Assembly (NCBI RefSeq): GCF_051027545.1
Contig: NZ_CP194902.1
Coordinates: 2,728,001 to 2,792,000, forward strand
Direction: 5' to 3'
Source: Methylocaldum sp002005105
GTDB lineage: Bacteria; Pseudomonadota; Gammaproteobacteria; Methylococcales; Methylococcaceae
DNA: 64,000 bases
In this document: positions 8,862-17,628 of the stretch, one piece after another
Position numbering within the stretch: position 1 is the stretch's first letter
Layout of the letters: each line of letters starts with the position of its first letter
The notes under the pieces: model-generated
The model's input: only the letters and a program-made list of their open reading frames with translations
Told to the model about the DNA's origin: nothing
Databases searched by the model: none
Made by a program: the position numbers and the translations under genes

Positions 8862-9435
8862 GGATCACGTGCTTCACGACACCCCAGATGTCGCAATCGA
8901 GGCCCTCGGTCAGCTGGAGCGGACGATACGCCGGATTTTCAGGCTCGAGCCAGGCATGGCCGTCTCGAAACGCCAGCCGCTTGACCGTGAGTTCGCCATT
9001 CACGACGGCGAGGACGATCCGTCCATGGCTGGGCTCGATGGCGCGGTCCACCACCAGGAGATCGCCGTCATGAATGGCGGCGCCTTCCATCGAATGGCCT
9101 TTCACCCGGACGAAGAAGGTCGCCGCCGGATGATCGATCAGGTGCTCGTTGAGGTCGAGCCGTTTCTCAACATAATCATCGGCGGGCGAGGGGAAGCCCG
9201 CAGGGACCCGGCTCAGAAAGAGGGGGATCGATAGCGATTGGTGGCCGGTTTCGGGGAAAGCCACTTCACCGAAGTGCGGCAAGGCGCCACGGACGATCTT
9301 CAGGCGATCGAGCAGCTGCTGGATGCCGGGGTAAAGACTGAGCGGAACCCGAACGGGCCGGGTCGGTTCGCCATAGACATTACTGCCGCGCTTACGGCCG
9401 GCACGAGGACGGGCACCACCTCGGGGAGGGGACAT
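8851..9435 (-). CDS. umuD: UmuD-like S24 peptidase, accessory subunit of DNA polymerase V
   Basis: 194 residues from the ATG at 9435; the longer open frame to 9765 has no family sequence ahead of this point. The self-cleavage site is Ala79-Gly80 in VPAGFPSPADDYVE. The catalytic dyad is Ser115 in KGHSMEGA and Lys152 in ELTVKRL, as in LexA/UmuD. The first ~65 residues are longer than in enterobacterial UmuD (139 aa) and begin with a basic Gly/Arg-rich run (RGGARPRAGRKRG) that might touch DNA. It leads the operon umuD - 91-aa ORF - nucleotidyltransferase - umuC. RecA-stimulated cleavage is expected from the family. I did not find a clear LexA operator upstream. With umuC broken, polymerase V is probably not made from this locus. 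Confidence 0.92.
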   Translation of the reverse strand: MSPPRGGARPRAGRKRGSNVYGEPTRPVRVPLSLYPGIQQLLDRLKIVRGALPHFGEVAFPETGHQSLSIPLFLSRVPAGFPSPADDYVEKRLDLNEHLIDHPAATFFVRVKGHSMEGAAIHDGDLLVVDRAIEPSHGRIVLAVVNGELTVKRLAFRDGHAWLEPENPAYRPLQLTEGLDCDIWGVVKHVIHAV

Positions 9436-9667
9436 ACGAAGGCTCCATGTTGTTCTTTTTATAGCCTGTCTGATTTTTGTACGGAATTCAATGTCGAGGG
9501 TGGGCGGTGATAACGAAGTGCAAGGCATTTTACCGTTCACCGAATAGGCGAAGATAATCGGGGAGAAAACACCCCGGATGCCCGGAGGCGCACTGGGGAG
9601 GTGAGCGTAAAAGCCGGCGTCAAGCTCAAATCCATCCGAGCATGGGTGGTTGAAGTTGACATAAGCC

Positions 9668-10798
9668 TTATTTTGCCGATGACCGAGGACTGGCGGTGAA
9701 ATCCTGAGTGACATGGCGGATCGGCCGCTCTGCGGCGACTTGAGTAGGCGCAACACCGCGCCCACCGCGACTCATTTGTTTTTGGCCGTACCGCTTTTGG
9801 GTTTTATTAGTGGCGTGCCCTAATGCTTGGGCGATCTCATCGGAGTTCAGTGAGGAGGCTTTGAAATTTGAAGCGGCGTCATGGCGCAGACAATAAGGAG
9901 TAATATGCTTTTTGTGCTGTGGCCAGAGAGTTTGGCCGACTCGGCGGAGCGCGGTCGACCAGTTACGCGGATTCTCAATAGCGATCCGTATCTCACCACC
10001 AATAAGGGCGATCTCCTGGGCTAACGAGGCGACGAGCGGGTGAGGATCGGTCAAGTCGTAGCGTAGGATTCGCCACTTTTGTCCTTTTGCGGCATCCACC
10101 TTGGCACCTTTAATTGCAATCGTCAGATGCCCGTCACCGGAGCGAGCCAAGATTCCTTTTTGCAATTCCGCCGGCCGACACCCGGTGATCGCCTCGGCGA
10201 TAAATGGCAAATAGTATTTGGATTCGCCATGCCTGAGTCGGTCCGCGATCTGTTGCCGCCAATCTTGGGGCAATCCAGCGAGGTCCTGACGTTTACTGTG
10301 CCGCTTCTGCGGTGCTTTCAAGGGGCATTCGCCGGCCATATCGGCGAGCTTTATGACTAGCTCTAATGCTGACTGCAAGTGTTGAGTGCATCCGCGCGCC
10401 AAGGAGTTATCCTGGTGACTCTGGGCGTTTTCATATTCTGATACCCAATGCTGTAGAAGCTCCGTGAGTCCAAAAATAACGGCCGCCCGGCGCTTGTAGT
10501 AGGTGTTTTTACTGCGAGTATCTTTGAGTGCGGTTATCACCTCGTCAGGGGTACGGTCGTTGAGTAATCGCCTGCAGTCCGCCCGGTACTGAGTGCGAGT
10601 CGCATCGGACCAAGCCCCGATGTTCTGACACGCGAGCCAATGGCGTATCTGTTGAATCAGGTGATCAGCATTGCATGGATCCATGGTGGCCTCCAAAGCC
10701 CAAAAATTTGCCGTGGGATGCTCGATGTAACTGCCCTTACTCCGATCCGCGGGTATATTATTCGTCGGGGGAGGAGAGGACTTCTTCAAGCTTAACAA
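9668..10798 (-). CDS. Tyrosine recombinase / phage-integrase family protein
   Basis: 376 residues in the longest frame; an internal ATG (residue 39, at 10684) is a possible true start. The catalytic set of tyrosine recombinases is visible: Arg208 in TGCRPAEL, Arg305 in PYCLRHDAA (the usual preceding His of HxxR is Tyr302), His328 in ALGHAT, and the nucleophile Tyr337 in KRYGQ. The N-terminal ~180 residues form a helical core-binding region. No att repeats or excisionase were found beside it, so it may be a stray integrase or a member of the chromosomal recombinase-like group. Residues after 340 look unrelated to the fold. Confidence 0.75.
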   Translation of the reverse strand: MLSLKKSSPPPTNNIPADRSKGSYIEHPTANFWALEATMDPCNADHLIQQIRHWLACQNIGAWSDATRTQYRADCRRLLNDRTPDEVITALKDTRSKNTYYKRRAAVIFGLTELLQHWVSEYENAQSHQDNSLARGCTQHLQSALELVIKLADMAGECPLKAPQKRHSKRQDLAGLPQDWRQQIADRLRHGESKYYLPFIAEAITGCRPAELQKGILARSGDGHLTIAIKGAKVDAAKGQKWRILRYDLTDPHPLVASLAQEIALIGGEIRIAIENPRNWSTALRRVGQTLWPQHKKHITPYCLRHDAASNFKASSLNSDEIAQALGHATNKTQKRYGQKQMSRGGRGVAPTQVAAERPIRHVTQDFTASPRSSAK

Positions 10799-11479
10799 AA
10801 AGGCCGTGGTGCTGTAACAAATGCCAAGCTTGAGGACAAAGAAACGTAAAGATCAATCCGTTGTTGGGCGAAGTCGTACAGAACCGATCCAACCCATTGG
10901 CTATATGAATTAGTGCGTTTGAGTGCCCATTTATCGGCAGCGCTTGGGTGATCAGACCGGCTATGACGGCAACTCGCTGGCGGTGTTACAGAATAAGTTG
11001 ATGCGAAATGACAAGGTAATACCTGTCCGCAGATGAGTCCGAAGCCTTGCTGAGCCGATGCTGCAAACCGTTGCAAACCGCTGCGATGCGAGGTGAGGTG
11101 AGGTGAGGTGAGGTGAGGTGAGGTGAGGTGAGGTGAGGTGAGGTGAGGTGAGGTGAGGTGAGGTGAGGTGCCCCGTTCCGGAATTACCGCCGGCCAAGTT
11201 GCTTTGTCAGAAAGGGATGATTGCAAATTGCAGGGATGTGAGGTGAAGCAAGGTGAGTCGGGCTTACCGGAGTTCTCGATGCCCGGCCATTGTGGTTTAT
11301 TAGCGATGAATCAGATTTTAATCAGACCTGAATTAGATCTGAGTTAGAGATTCTGTAAATGATTTTTAGAACTTTTTGGGAAGGTTCGTAGAAGTTTCTT
11401 AGAGGTTTTTTAGCACTATGATGCAACGTATTAGATTTTCTGTGTGTGAGGGGCGAGCTACGGAGTTAGCCGGATGAAT
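10799..11479. other. Gene-free stretch before IS66 copy 1
   Basis: About 680 bases with no supported gene. It contains the AGGTG microsatellite (11091-11170) and, from about 11300 to 11430, AT-rich DNA with repeated ATTAGA/GATTTT-like words. The long minus-strand ORF here (10792-11226) exists only because the pentamer repeat lacks stops and encodes a (TSPHL)n artefact. Confidence 0.6.
11091..11170. repeat. Pentanucleotide microsatellite, 16 x AGGTG
   Basis: Exactly sixteen AGGTG units in a row, with degenerate AGGTG words again around 11238-11255. Long pentamer arrays are hypermutable by slippage and can act as phase-variation switches when placed in a gene or promoter. I see no credible gene reading through it. 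No change in copy number can be seen from one sequence. Confidence 0.97.
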
Positions 11480-11543
11480 GTAAGCGTGCTGCTAAGTCTC
11501 GTTAACCGGTCGAGGGCCGTCGGCTCCATAGATTGTCAGAGAC

Positions 11544-11873
11544 TTATTTCCGGACGGGAAAGAGGTCGGCCGACGCTGGTTCGGTGGGAGTGATGTCGCG
11601 AGGCTCGGCGGGGCGAAGAAAGGTTGGCGAGACGTTCCAGCGGTGATGGTCATCGGTGACGATCGTCACGCTCTTCTTGTTGTAGCGCACCAGCGTGCCG
11701 ACGATCGTGCGGCCGTCGTCGGTGTCGAAGGTCACCCGAGCGCCGATCGAGAACCTCAGCATGCTGGCGTGCGCCCGCATCTGGTGGAGAAAGCGCAGGC
11801 GCTCGACCACACGGCGGTTGAGGTCGATGAGTTCGGCTTCGGTCAGGCGATCAATGTCGATGGTCATAAGCAT
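11544..11873 (-). CDS. Hypothetical IS66-associated passenger protein
   Basis: 109 residues, starting one base from the tnpC stop and lying inside the proposed IS66 ends. The N-terminal half is helical (IDIDRLTEAELIDLNRRVV); the second half looks like a small beta-barrel (FSIGARVTFDTDDGRTIVG, then RYNKKSVTIVTDD). I do not recognise a named family. It may be a small nucleic-acid-binding accessory carried by this type of IS66. Confidence 0.65.
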   Translation of the reverse strand: MLMTIDIDRLTEAELIDLNRRVVERLRFLHQMRAHASMLRFSIGARVTFDTDDGRTIVGTLVRYNKKSVTIVTDDHHRWNVSPTFLRPAEPRDITPTEPASADLFPVRK

Positions 11874-13427
11874 TCAGAGGCGTGGGCGCCAGCGCCAAGG
11901 GAGCAGATCATCCAGATCTCGGGCCGGCAGGCTGGGCAATCGGGTCAGCACGTCCTTCAGATAGGCATAGGGCTCGACGCCGTTCAGTTTACAGGTCTCG
12001 ATCAGCGAGTAGAGCAAGGCCGCGCGGCGACCGCCGCTCGGACTGCCGGCAAAAAGGTCATTGCGCCGACCCACCGCAACCCCGCGCAAGCGGCGTTCCA
12101 CCGGATTCGTATCGATGTGGATGCGGCCATCCTGCAGATCGACGAGCAAGGCGGGCCAACGGCCCAAGGTGTAGCCGACGGCTTGGGCCAGACCACTGGC
12201 CGGCGGCAGCTTCAGGAGGACGTCCTCCAGCCAAGTCTTGAGGTCGGCCAGCAGGGGCGCCGCCCGTTCCTGCCGCAGCTGGGCCCGCGCGGCGGGATCC
12301 AGATCCCGGGCCTCGGCTTCGATTCGGTAAAGCCGGCCGATCCGGCGCAGCGCCTCGGCGGCGAGGGGTGAGCGGGTGGCCTTGAAGACGTCGAAGAACG
12401 CCCGCCGGCAATAGGCCCAGCAGCCAGCCTCGACGATCGCCTCGCGGGCCAGCACGCCGTTATAGCCGGCGTAGCCGTCGATCTGCAGCGTCCCTTTAAA
12501 GTCTTCCAGGAAGTCCTTGGGCCAGGTCTGGCCGCGGCTCTGGGCATAGTCGAACACCACCGCCTGGAGCGGACTCCAGGGGCCGGTCCGGTAGACCCAG
12601 AGATAGCCGGTGCGGGTCTTGCCGGTGCCGGGAGCCAGCACCGGCAGCCGGGTTTCGTCGGCCTGCAGATAGGATTCGCCCAGAATAGGGTCCCGCAGCC
12701 GTTCGACCAGCGGTTCCAGGAGCACCTCGCAGGCGCCCACCCAGCCCGCTTGAGTCGAGCGGGGAATGAAGACGCCCTGGCGGGCGTAGATCACCGCTTG
12801 CCGATACAAGGGCACATGATCGGCGTACTTCGCCACCAGCACCTGGGCCAACAGGCCCGGTGCCGGCAGGCCCTTGTCGATGGGCTGCGCGGGCAAGGGC
12901 GCCGCCGTCACCGTGTCGCAGGTCCGGCAGGCGTATTGCGGACGGATGTGCCGATGGACGAAGAACCGGGCGGGGATGACATCGAGTTGTTCGGCGATGT
13001 CCTCGCCGATCACCGTCAGCGCCTGGCCGCAGACGCCACACGTACAGTCTGCCAGATCATGGCGGTGTTCGATCCGCGGCAGGTGCGCGGGCAGCGGTTG
13101 GCGTTTGGGGCGACGGCGGGCGGGTGTCCCCGGCTGGCCCAAGTCGGCCGCGGCCTGGCGGATCTCCGCCGCGGCGAGGTCGGCCTCCAGGTCTTCCTCG
13201 AAGAGGCCCAGCTGGTTCGGGTCGAACCGTTCGGCGGCGGCCCCGAAATGCACCCGTTTCAAACGGATCAGCTGATACTTGAGGACTTCGATCTGAAGAT
13301 CCTTGGCCTTCAGCTCGGCTTCATAGGCCGCCCGCAGGGACAGCGCCACCTGACGGAGGTCGTCATAGTGTTCCGGCAGAGGATCGGGAAGGCTCACCAG
13401 GGCCTGCATTTTACCATGGTCACCCAC
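11874..13427 (-). CDS. tnpC: IS66 family transposase TnpC (copy 1)
   Basis: 517 residues, normal IS66 transposase length. In order: an N-terminal coiled-coil with the LKRVHFGAAAERF motif, a Cys-rich zinc-binding segment (CTCGVCGQ and YACRTCDTV), then the DDE catalytic core, including the first Asp in LQADETRLPVL and a helical insert. The C-terminus has the NPVERRLRGVAVGRRNDLF block that carries the last acidic residue. It appears intact. TnpA/TnpB of the same element lie just upstream. Confidence 0.93.
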   Translation of the reverse strand: MGDHGKMQALVSLPDPLPEHYDDLRQVALSLRAAYEAELKAKDLQIEVLKYQLIRLKRVHFGAAAERFDPNQLGLFEEDLEADLAAAEIRQAAADLGQPGTPARRRPKRQPLPAHLPRIEHRHDLADCTCGVCGQALTVIGEDIAEQLDVIPARFFVHRHIRPQYACRTCDTVTAAPLPAQPIDKGLPAPGLLAQVLVAKYADHVPLYRQAVIYARQGVFIPRSTQAGWVGACEVLLEPLVERLRDPILGESYLQADETRLPVLAPGTGKTRTGYLWVYRTGPWSPLQAVVFDYAQSRGQTWPKDFLEDFKGTLQIDGYAGYNGVLAREAIVEAGCWAYCRRAFFDVFKATRSPLAAEALRRIGRLYRIEAEARDLDPAARAQLRQERAAPLLADLKTWLEDVLLKLPPASGLAQAVGYTLGRWPALLVDLQDGRIHIDTNPVERRLRGVAVGRRNDLFAGSPSGGRRAALLYSLIETCKLNGVEPYAYLKDVLTRLPSLPARDLDDLLPWRWRPRL

Positions 13428-13439
13428 CTGAATCCCGCG

Positions 13440-13787
13440 TCAGATCAGGCTTGGACGGATAGCTTCCGGTACTTTGACCCACCGCCAATCCTGCCCCTGA
13501 ATCAGCAGCAGGAATTGCGGATAGCTCAGCGCCATCACCCGGTCGCCGACCTTCGGCCACACCCAATGCCCGCGCTCCAGGCGGCGGTAGCAGAGCCAGA
13601 ACCCGGTGCCGTCAAAGACCACCAGCTTCAGGCGATTGCCGGCCTTGTTGCGGAAGACCACCCAATCTCCGCCGAACGGGTTCAGCGCCAGGCCATGCTG
13701 CACCCGCGCGCACCGCCCGTCCAGGCCCAGCCGCAAATCCATCAGCGCCACCGCGACGAAGATCCGCGCGGGCCCCGAGGTCAGCAC
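13440..13787 (-). CDS. tnpB: IS66 accessory protein TnpB (copy 1)
   Basis: 115 residues with the TnpB/Orf2 signature: opening with ARIFVAVALMDLRLGLDG, then FRNKAGNRLKLVVFDGTGF and LERGHWVWP. TnpB is needed with TnpA and TnpC for IS66 transposition; its biochemical role is not settled. The 5' end overlaps the tnpA stop by 7 bp. Intact. Confidence 0.93.
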   Translation of the reverse strand: MLTSGPARIFVAVALMDLRLGLDGRCARVQHGLALNPFGGDWVVFRNKAGNRLKLVVFDGTGFWLCYRRLERGHWVWPKVGDRVMALSYPQFLLLIQGQDWRWVKVPEAIRPSLI

Positions 13788-14143
13788 GATACCTGCTGGA
13801 TCACCCGGATCACGCGGGCTAGCAGTGCTTCGTCGAAGCCGGGCTGGACCCGGATCGTGCGGCCATGGGCCAGCCGAATCTCCACGCTGCTGCCCGTATC
13901 CGCGTGAATCGGTATCGGAGTCTCCGTGACGCCGGAAGCCTCCCGTGCGGCAGTTTCCACCCGGACCGGCACAAAGGCCGGTGCCGGCGAGGTCGCGCTA
14001 TCCTTCACCCGGCTTCGCCAATAACCAAAGGCGGAGAAGCTCAACCCCGGTTGTTGGCAGTAGGCGCGCTGGCTGAGGCCGCTGGACTGCCAAGCCGCCC
14101 AATGGCGACGCCAGAAAGCGAGCCGTTCATCATCGATGTTCAT
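13781..14143 (-). CDS. tnpA: IS66 accessory protein TnpA (copy 1)
   Basis: 120 residues. The N-terminal segment (WRRHWAAWQSSGLSQRAYCQ, then GLSFSAFGYWRSR) is the helix-turn-helix-like region of IS66 Orf1. The C-terminal half contains the VEIRLAHGRTIRVQPGFDEA pattern typical of this family. It is the first gene of the IS66 operon on the minus strand. Confidence 0.88.
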   Translation of the reverse strand: MNIDDERLAFWRRHWAAWQSSGLSQRAYCQQPGLSFSAFGYWRSRVKDSATSPAPAFVPVRVETAAREASGVTETPIPIHADTGSSVEIRLAHGRTIRVQPGFDEALLARVIRVIQQVSC

Positions 14144-14396
14144 CCTGTCCTCCCGATCGGAAAGTCGGGAGTGTTACGCGGCTTGGGATGTCATGAAAGA
14201 TGAGTTCCCAGAACGCTAACATTAAACCCAGTCAGTAATTTTTTGCGCGGTGCTGGAGTCGTTCTAGGTGGCCTCACGATGGTTTCGGAAGCCCAAGTGC
14301 GGATTTCGGCGAACGTGACCGGCGGTTTCGGTGATGATGACCGGTTGATGTGGGTGGTGTTGCGCGGGGTTTAAATTCTACCTGAGTCGGTCACGA

Positions 14397-15149
14397 TCAG
14401 TTTTCTTTTGGGACGTTTTGCCGGTCTTTTTTTCGCAAGGATTCTCCTTTCAATATCAGTCGATAGGATTGGTGGACGAGTCGGTCGAGGATGGCATCGG
14501 CCAGGGTGGGATCGTTGAGCCAGCCGTGCCAGTGATCGATCGGGAGTTGGCTGGTGATGATCGTCGCGCGGATGCCGACGCGGTCGTCGATGACTTCGAG
14601 TAGGTCGTGCCGGGCCGTTTGGTCCAGCGGTGTCAGTCCCCAGTCGTCCAGGATGAGCACGTCGATACGGGCCAGTTGTGCCAGGCGTTTGCCGAAGCTG
14701 CCATCGCCATGGGCGATGCGGAGGGTATCGAGCAACCGGGGCACTCGCGCATAGAAGGTGGAGAAGCCTTGGCGGCAAGCCTGTTGACCGAGGGCGCAGG
14801 CGAGCCAGGTCTTGCCGGTGCCGGTGGCACCGCCGATGAGCAGGGCATGGGCCTGGCGGATCCAGTCGCCGCCCCCCAAGGTGGCGATCAGTGGCTTGTC
14901 GAGTCCGCGTCCCGGACGATGATCCAGGTCTTCCAGGCAAGCCTGCGGGTGTTTCAGCTTGGCTTGTTTAAGCAGTCGATCCCGGCGTTTGTGGTCGCGC
15001 CAGAGGACTTCGCGGTCCACCAGTAGGGCGAAGCGTTCCTCGAAAGACAGTTCGGTGGTGATGGGCTGGGCGAGTTGTTCCTCGAAGGACCTGGCCATGC
15101 CATCGAGCCGAAGCGCCTTGAGTTGGTTGAGGGTCTGTTGGTTCAGCAT
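14397..15149 (-). CDS. istB: IS21 transposition helper ATPase IstB
   Basis: 250 residues. AAA+ fold with Walker A GATGTGKT at 107-114 and Walker B in IDVLILDDWGL, followed by the sensor-like TSQLPIDHWH. The N-terminal segment (LNQLKALRLDGMARSFEEQL) is the DnaC/IstB helper region. IstB selects target DNA and activates the IstA transposase. The start lies 15 bp downstream of the istA stop. Intact. Confidence 0.95.
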   Translation of the reverse strand: MLNQQTLNQLKALRLDGMARSFEEQLAQPITTELSFEERFALLVDREVLWRDHKRRDRLLKQAKLKHPQACLEDLDHRPGRGLDKPLIATLGGGDWIRQAHALLIGGATGTGKTWLACALGQQACRQGFSTFYARVPRLLDTLRIAHGDGSFGKRLAQLARIDVLILDDWGLTPLDQTARHDLLEVIDDRVGIRATIITSQLPIDHWHGWLNDPTLADAILDRLVHQSYRLILKGESLRKKDRQNVPKEN

Positions 15150-15164
15150 CGAGTTTCTCCGGAG

Positions 15165-16715
15165 TTAGTGATAATAGTCGGGGCCGCGGACGTGATCGTG
15201 GTCCGGGCTGATCCAGTCGGTTTGCGGGGTTGATGGCGGGAGGGGTTGGCGGTCCAGCCCGGCTTGCAGGATAGAAACCACCGAATGCCGGTTGCAGGCT
15301 CCCAAGGCGACCGCCCGTTCGCAGGCGGCTTCCAGTCGCGCTTCGCCGTATTGCCGGGCCAGGGCGAGCAAGCCGAGACAGGCGCGATAGCCCATTTCCG
15401 GATGCGGCTTGTGGGTCAGTTGGTGGTGGACCAGGGCTTTGGTGTGAGGGCCGATCCGCTCTGCCCAGTTGAGCAGACGCCCCGGACTCCATTCCCGGTG
15501 TGCCCGGTGCGATTTGGGCATGTGCTCGGCCAGCGTCGTATGGGTTCCGCGCCGATCGCAGCGGGGATGGCTGGCAACGCGGCGTCCGCCGTGCAGGATT
15601 TCGACGGTGGTCTGGGTGATGCGGGCTTCGACCTCCTGACGGACCAGAGCATGCGGCACGCTGTAGTAGTGGCCATCGATCTCGACGTGGTAGTCGAGAT
15701 TGACCCGGCAGCGCTTGAAATGAGCGATGTCGTAGGGCTGGACCGGCAAGGGCCGAAGCGCCGGTCGGTCGATGGCCTTGAACCAGGAGAGCCGGTTGCC
15801 CGGCAATTTCTTGAAGGGGCGCTGGTTGAGATCGGCTAATAACTCCGCAATGGCTTGATTCAACTCACCCAGCGAGAAGAAGCGGCGATGCCGCAGGCGC
15901 GCCAGTATCCAGCGCTCGACGATCTGCACACCCACTTCGACCTTGGCCTTGTCCTGCGGATGGTAAGGCCGCGCCGGCAGGATGGCGGTGCCGTAGTGGC
16001 GGGCGCAGTCCTGTGCCATCCGGCTGACGCCGGGCTCGTAGCGGTCCGGCCGGGTGATCAGCGCCTTGGGGTTATCGGGGACCACCAACTCGGGTACGCC
16101 GCCAAACGCCTTAAGTGCTTTGGCAAGACCCGACAGCCAGTCGGCCTGGGTTTCCCTCGCGGTGGCACAGGCGAAGGTATAGTTCGAGGCCCCCAGCACC
16201 GCGACGAAGATGTGCGCTTGGCGAATCTCCCCCGTGACGCGGTCGATGACCGGCACGGTCTGCCCGGCATAATCGATGAACAGCTTCTCGCCGGCCCGAT
16301 GCGTCTGCCGCATCGAGCGTTTCAGGCGGGCGGCATAGCCCTGGTAGAGATGACAGAACTGGGTGTAGCGGTAGGTGGCGGCGCCGGCGTGGGCCTCGAC
16401 GTATTCCTCCCACAGCAACTGCAAGGTGACGCCCTTGCGGCGCAGTTCCCGGTGGACGACCGCCCAATCGGGCAACACCCGCCGGGACATGGGTTGACCG
16501 CGGGCCGGCGACAGGCGCGCCTCAAGCTGTGACTCCTCCAGCGCGGCGGCGGTCTCCCAGTTCAACCCGACCTGGCTAGCGCGTTGCAGATACTTGGTCA
16601 CCGCCCCCTTGGACAGCCCCAAGGCCCGGGCGATTTGTTCGTGCGACAGGGCGCAGTCGAACTTCAAACGTAAACACTCTTTGATCTTGCGCATGGACAC
16701 TCGCTTCACCGGCAT
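15165..16715 (-). CDS. istA: IS21 transposase IstA
   Basis: 516 residues. N-terminal HTH (FDCALSHEQIARALGLSKGA) for binding the terminal repeats, then an RNase H-like core with the DDE triad at Asp148 (KLFIDYAG), Asp214 (VVPDNPKAL) and Glu260 (DKAKVEVG). The C-terminal beta-barrel region includes YYSVPHALV. All catalytic residues are present. The second IS66 has landed about 47 bp upstream of its start codon, separating it from the IS21 left-end promoter region, so its expression is probably altered. Confidence 0.95.
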   Translation of the reverse strand: MPVKRVSMRKIKECLRLKFDCALSHEQIARALGLSKGAVTKYLQRASQVGLNWETAAALEESQLEARLSPARGQPMSRRVLPDWAVVHRELRRKGVTLQLLWEEYVEAHAGAATYRYTQFCHLYQGYAARLKRSMRQTHRAGEKLFIDYAGQTVPVIDRVTGEIRQAHIFVAVLGASNYTFACATARETQADWLSGLAKALKAFGGVPELVVPDNPKALITRPDRYEPGVSRMAQDCARHYGTAILPARPYHPQDKAKVEVGVQIVERWILARLRHRRFFSLGELNQAIAELLADLNQRPFKKLPGNRLSWFKAIDRPALRPLPVQPYDIAHFKRCRVNLDYHVEIDGHYYSVPHALVRQEVEARITQTTVEILHGGRRVASHPRCDRRGTHTTLAEHMPKSHRAHREWSPGRLLNWAERIGPHTKALVHHQLTHKPHPEMGYRACLGLLALARQYGEARLEAACERAVALGACNRHSVVSILQAGLDRQPLPPSTPQTDWISPDHDHVRGPDYYH

Positions 16716-16865
16716 CGCTTTTCCCGAAAAAGCGGGAACGATGCTCGGCGCATGGGTTCATGGTAAGCGTCCGCCGAGGACCGTCTCGACGGATTGAAAG
16801 ACTCAGGCGACACTGGTGCGAGCGGATGCACGGGGTGTCCGCGCACTCTTGAGGTGGACGCACTG

Positions 16866-17264
16866 ATGACTCACGATGCTGACTTCACAACGGGCGTGGT
16901 GGCGATGGATAACTTGGGCCGGCGGCGGTTTGCGCCTGAGTTCAAGCGCGAACTGGTGGAGCGGACCCTACAGCCGGGCGCCTCGGTCGCGGGGATTGCG
17001 CTGGCGCATCGGATCAACGCCAATCAACTGTTCAAATGGCGCCGACACTACCTTAAGGACCGGAACGCCCCGGCCGGTCCGCCGGGGCCGACCTTATTAC
17101 CGGTGGCGATGACGCCCGCATTGGCCGCGCCAGCGCGTGAAGCCACGGTATCCGCTCCGCCGGGCACCATCACCATCGAACTCGGGGGTACGCGGGTTCA
17201 GGTGAAAGGTTCCGTCGATGCGGCGACCTTGCGCACCGTCCTCGCGAGTCTCAAGGGCCCATGA
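16866..17264 (+). CDS. tnpA: IS66 accessory protein TnpA (copy 2)
   Basis: 132 residues from the ATG at 16866; upstream in-frame Met codons lie in poorly conserved sequence near the IS end. It has a transposase-8-like HTH (RRRFAPEFKRELVERTLQPG, then GIALAHRINANQLFKWRR) and the C-terminal ITIELGGTRVQVKGSVDAAT block. The stop overlaps the tnpB start by 4 bp (ATGA at 17261). Confidence 0.9.
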   Translation: MTHDADFTTGVVAMDNLGRRRFAPEFKRELVERTLQPGASVAGIALAHRINANQLFKWRRHYLKDRNAPAGPPGPTLLPVAMTPALAAPAREATVSAPPGTITIELGGTRVQVKGSVDAATLRTVLASLKGP

Positions 17265-17605
17265 TCGCGCCTCCGTCCGGCACCCGCATCTGGATCGCTG
17301 CCGGGGTGACCGATCTGCGCCGCGGCTTCGATGGCTTGGCCGCCCTGGTCCAGACCCAGCTCCAAGCCGAGCCCTTCTCCGGACACATTTTTGCCTTTCG
17401 CGGGCGACGCGGCGACCGGATCAAACTACTCTGGTGGGACGGCGATGGGCTCTGCCTGTTCGCCAAGCGGCTGGAGCGGGGCCGCTTCGTCTGGCCGCAG
17501 GCGACGGGCGGCACGGTATCCCTCACCCCCGCCCAGTTGTCGATGCTGCTGGAAGGCATCGACTGGCGCCGCCCGATCCGCACCGCGCCTTCTCACGCCG
17601 CCTGA
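17261..17605 (+). CDS. tnpB: IS66 accessory protein TnpB (copy 2)
   Basis: 114 residues with the standard TnpB signature (IWIAAGVTDLRRGFDGLAAL, FRGRRGDRIKLLWWDGDG, LERGRFVWP). Translationally coupled to tnpA. Intact. Confidence 0.94.
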   Translation: MIAPPSGTRIWIAAGVTDLRRGFDGLAALVQTQLQAEPFSGHIFAFRGRRGDRIKLLWWDGDGLCLFAKRLERGRFVWPQATGGTVSLTPAQLSMLLEGIDWRRPIRTAPSHAA

Positions 17606-17628
17606 CGGAGGGCGGGTATAATCGGGGC

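Larger units (their letters stand above)
11480..14220 (-). mobile_element. IS66-family insertion sequence, copy 1 (with passenger gene)
   Basis: Contains tnpA, tnpB and tnpC in the usual IS66 order on the minus strand, plus one extra ORF downstream of tnpC. Ends are proposed from imperfect inverted repeats: GTAAGCGTGCTG at 11480 and its partner ending CAGAACGCTAAC at 14220. The 8-bp direct repeat expected for IS66 is absent (GGATGAAT versus ATTAAACC). One end may therefore have recombined or been deleted, or the boundaries may be slightly off. Confidence 0.75.

Noticed and set aside
8851..9765. 304-aa version of UmuD
   Set aside because: The first 110 residues show no family pattern; the ATG at 9435 gives the usual order of domains.
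10792..11226. Minus-strand ORF with repeated TSPHL motifs
   Set aside because: It arises from the AGGTG array, which has no stops in that frame; no other protein feature or start signal.
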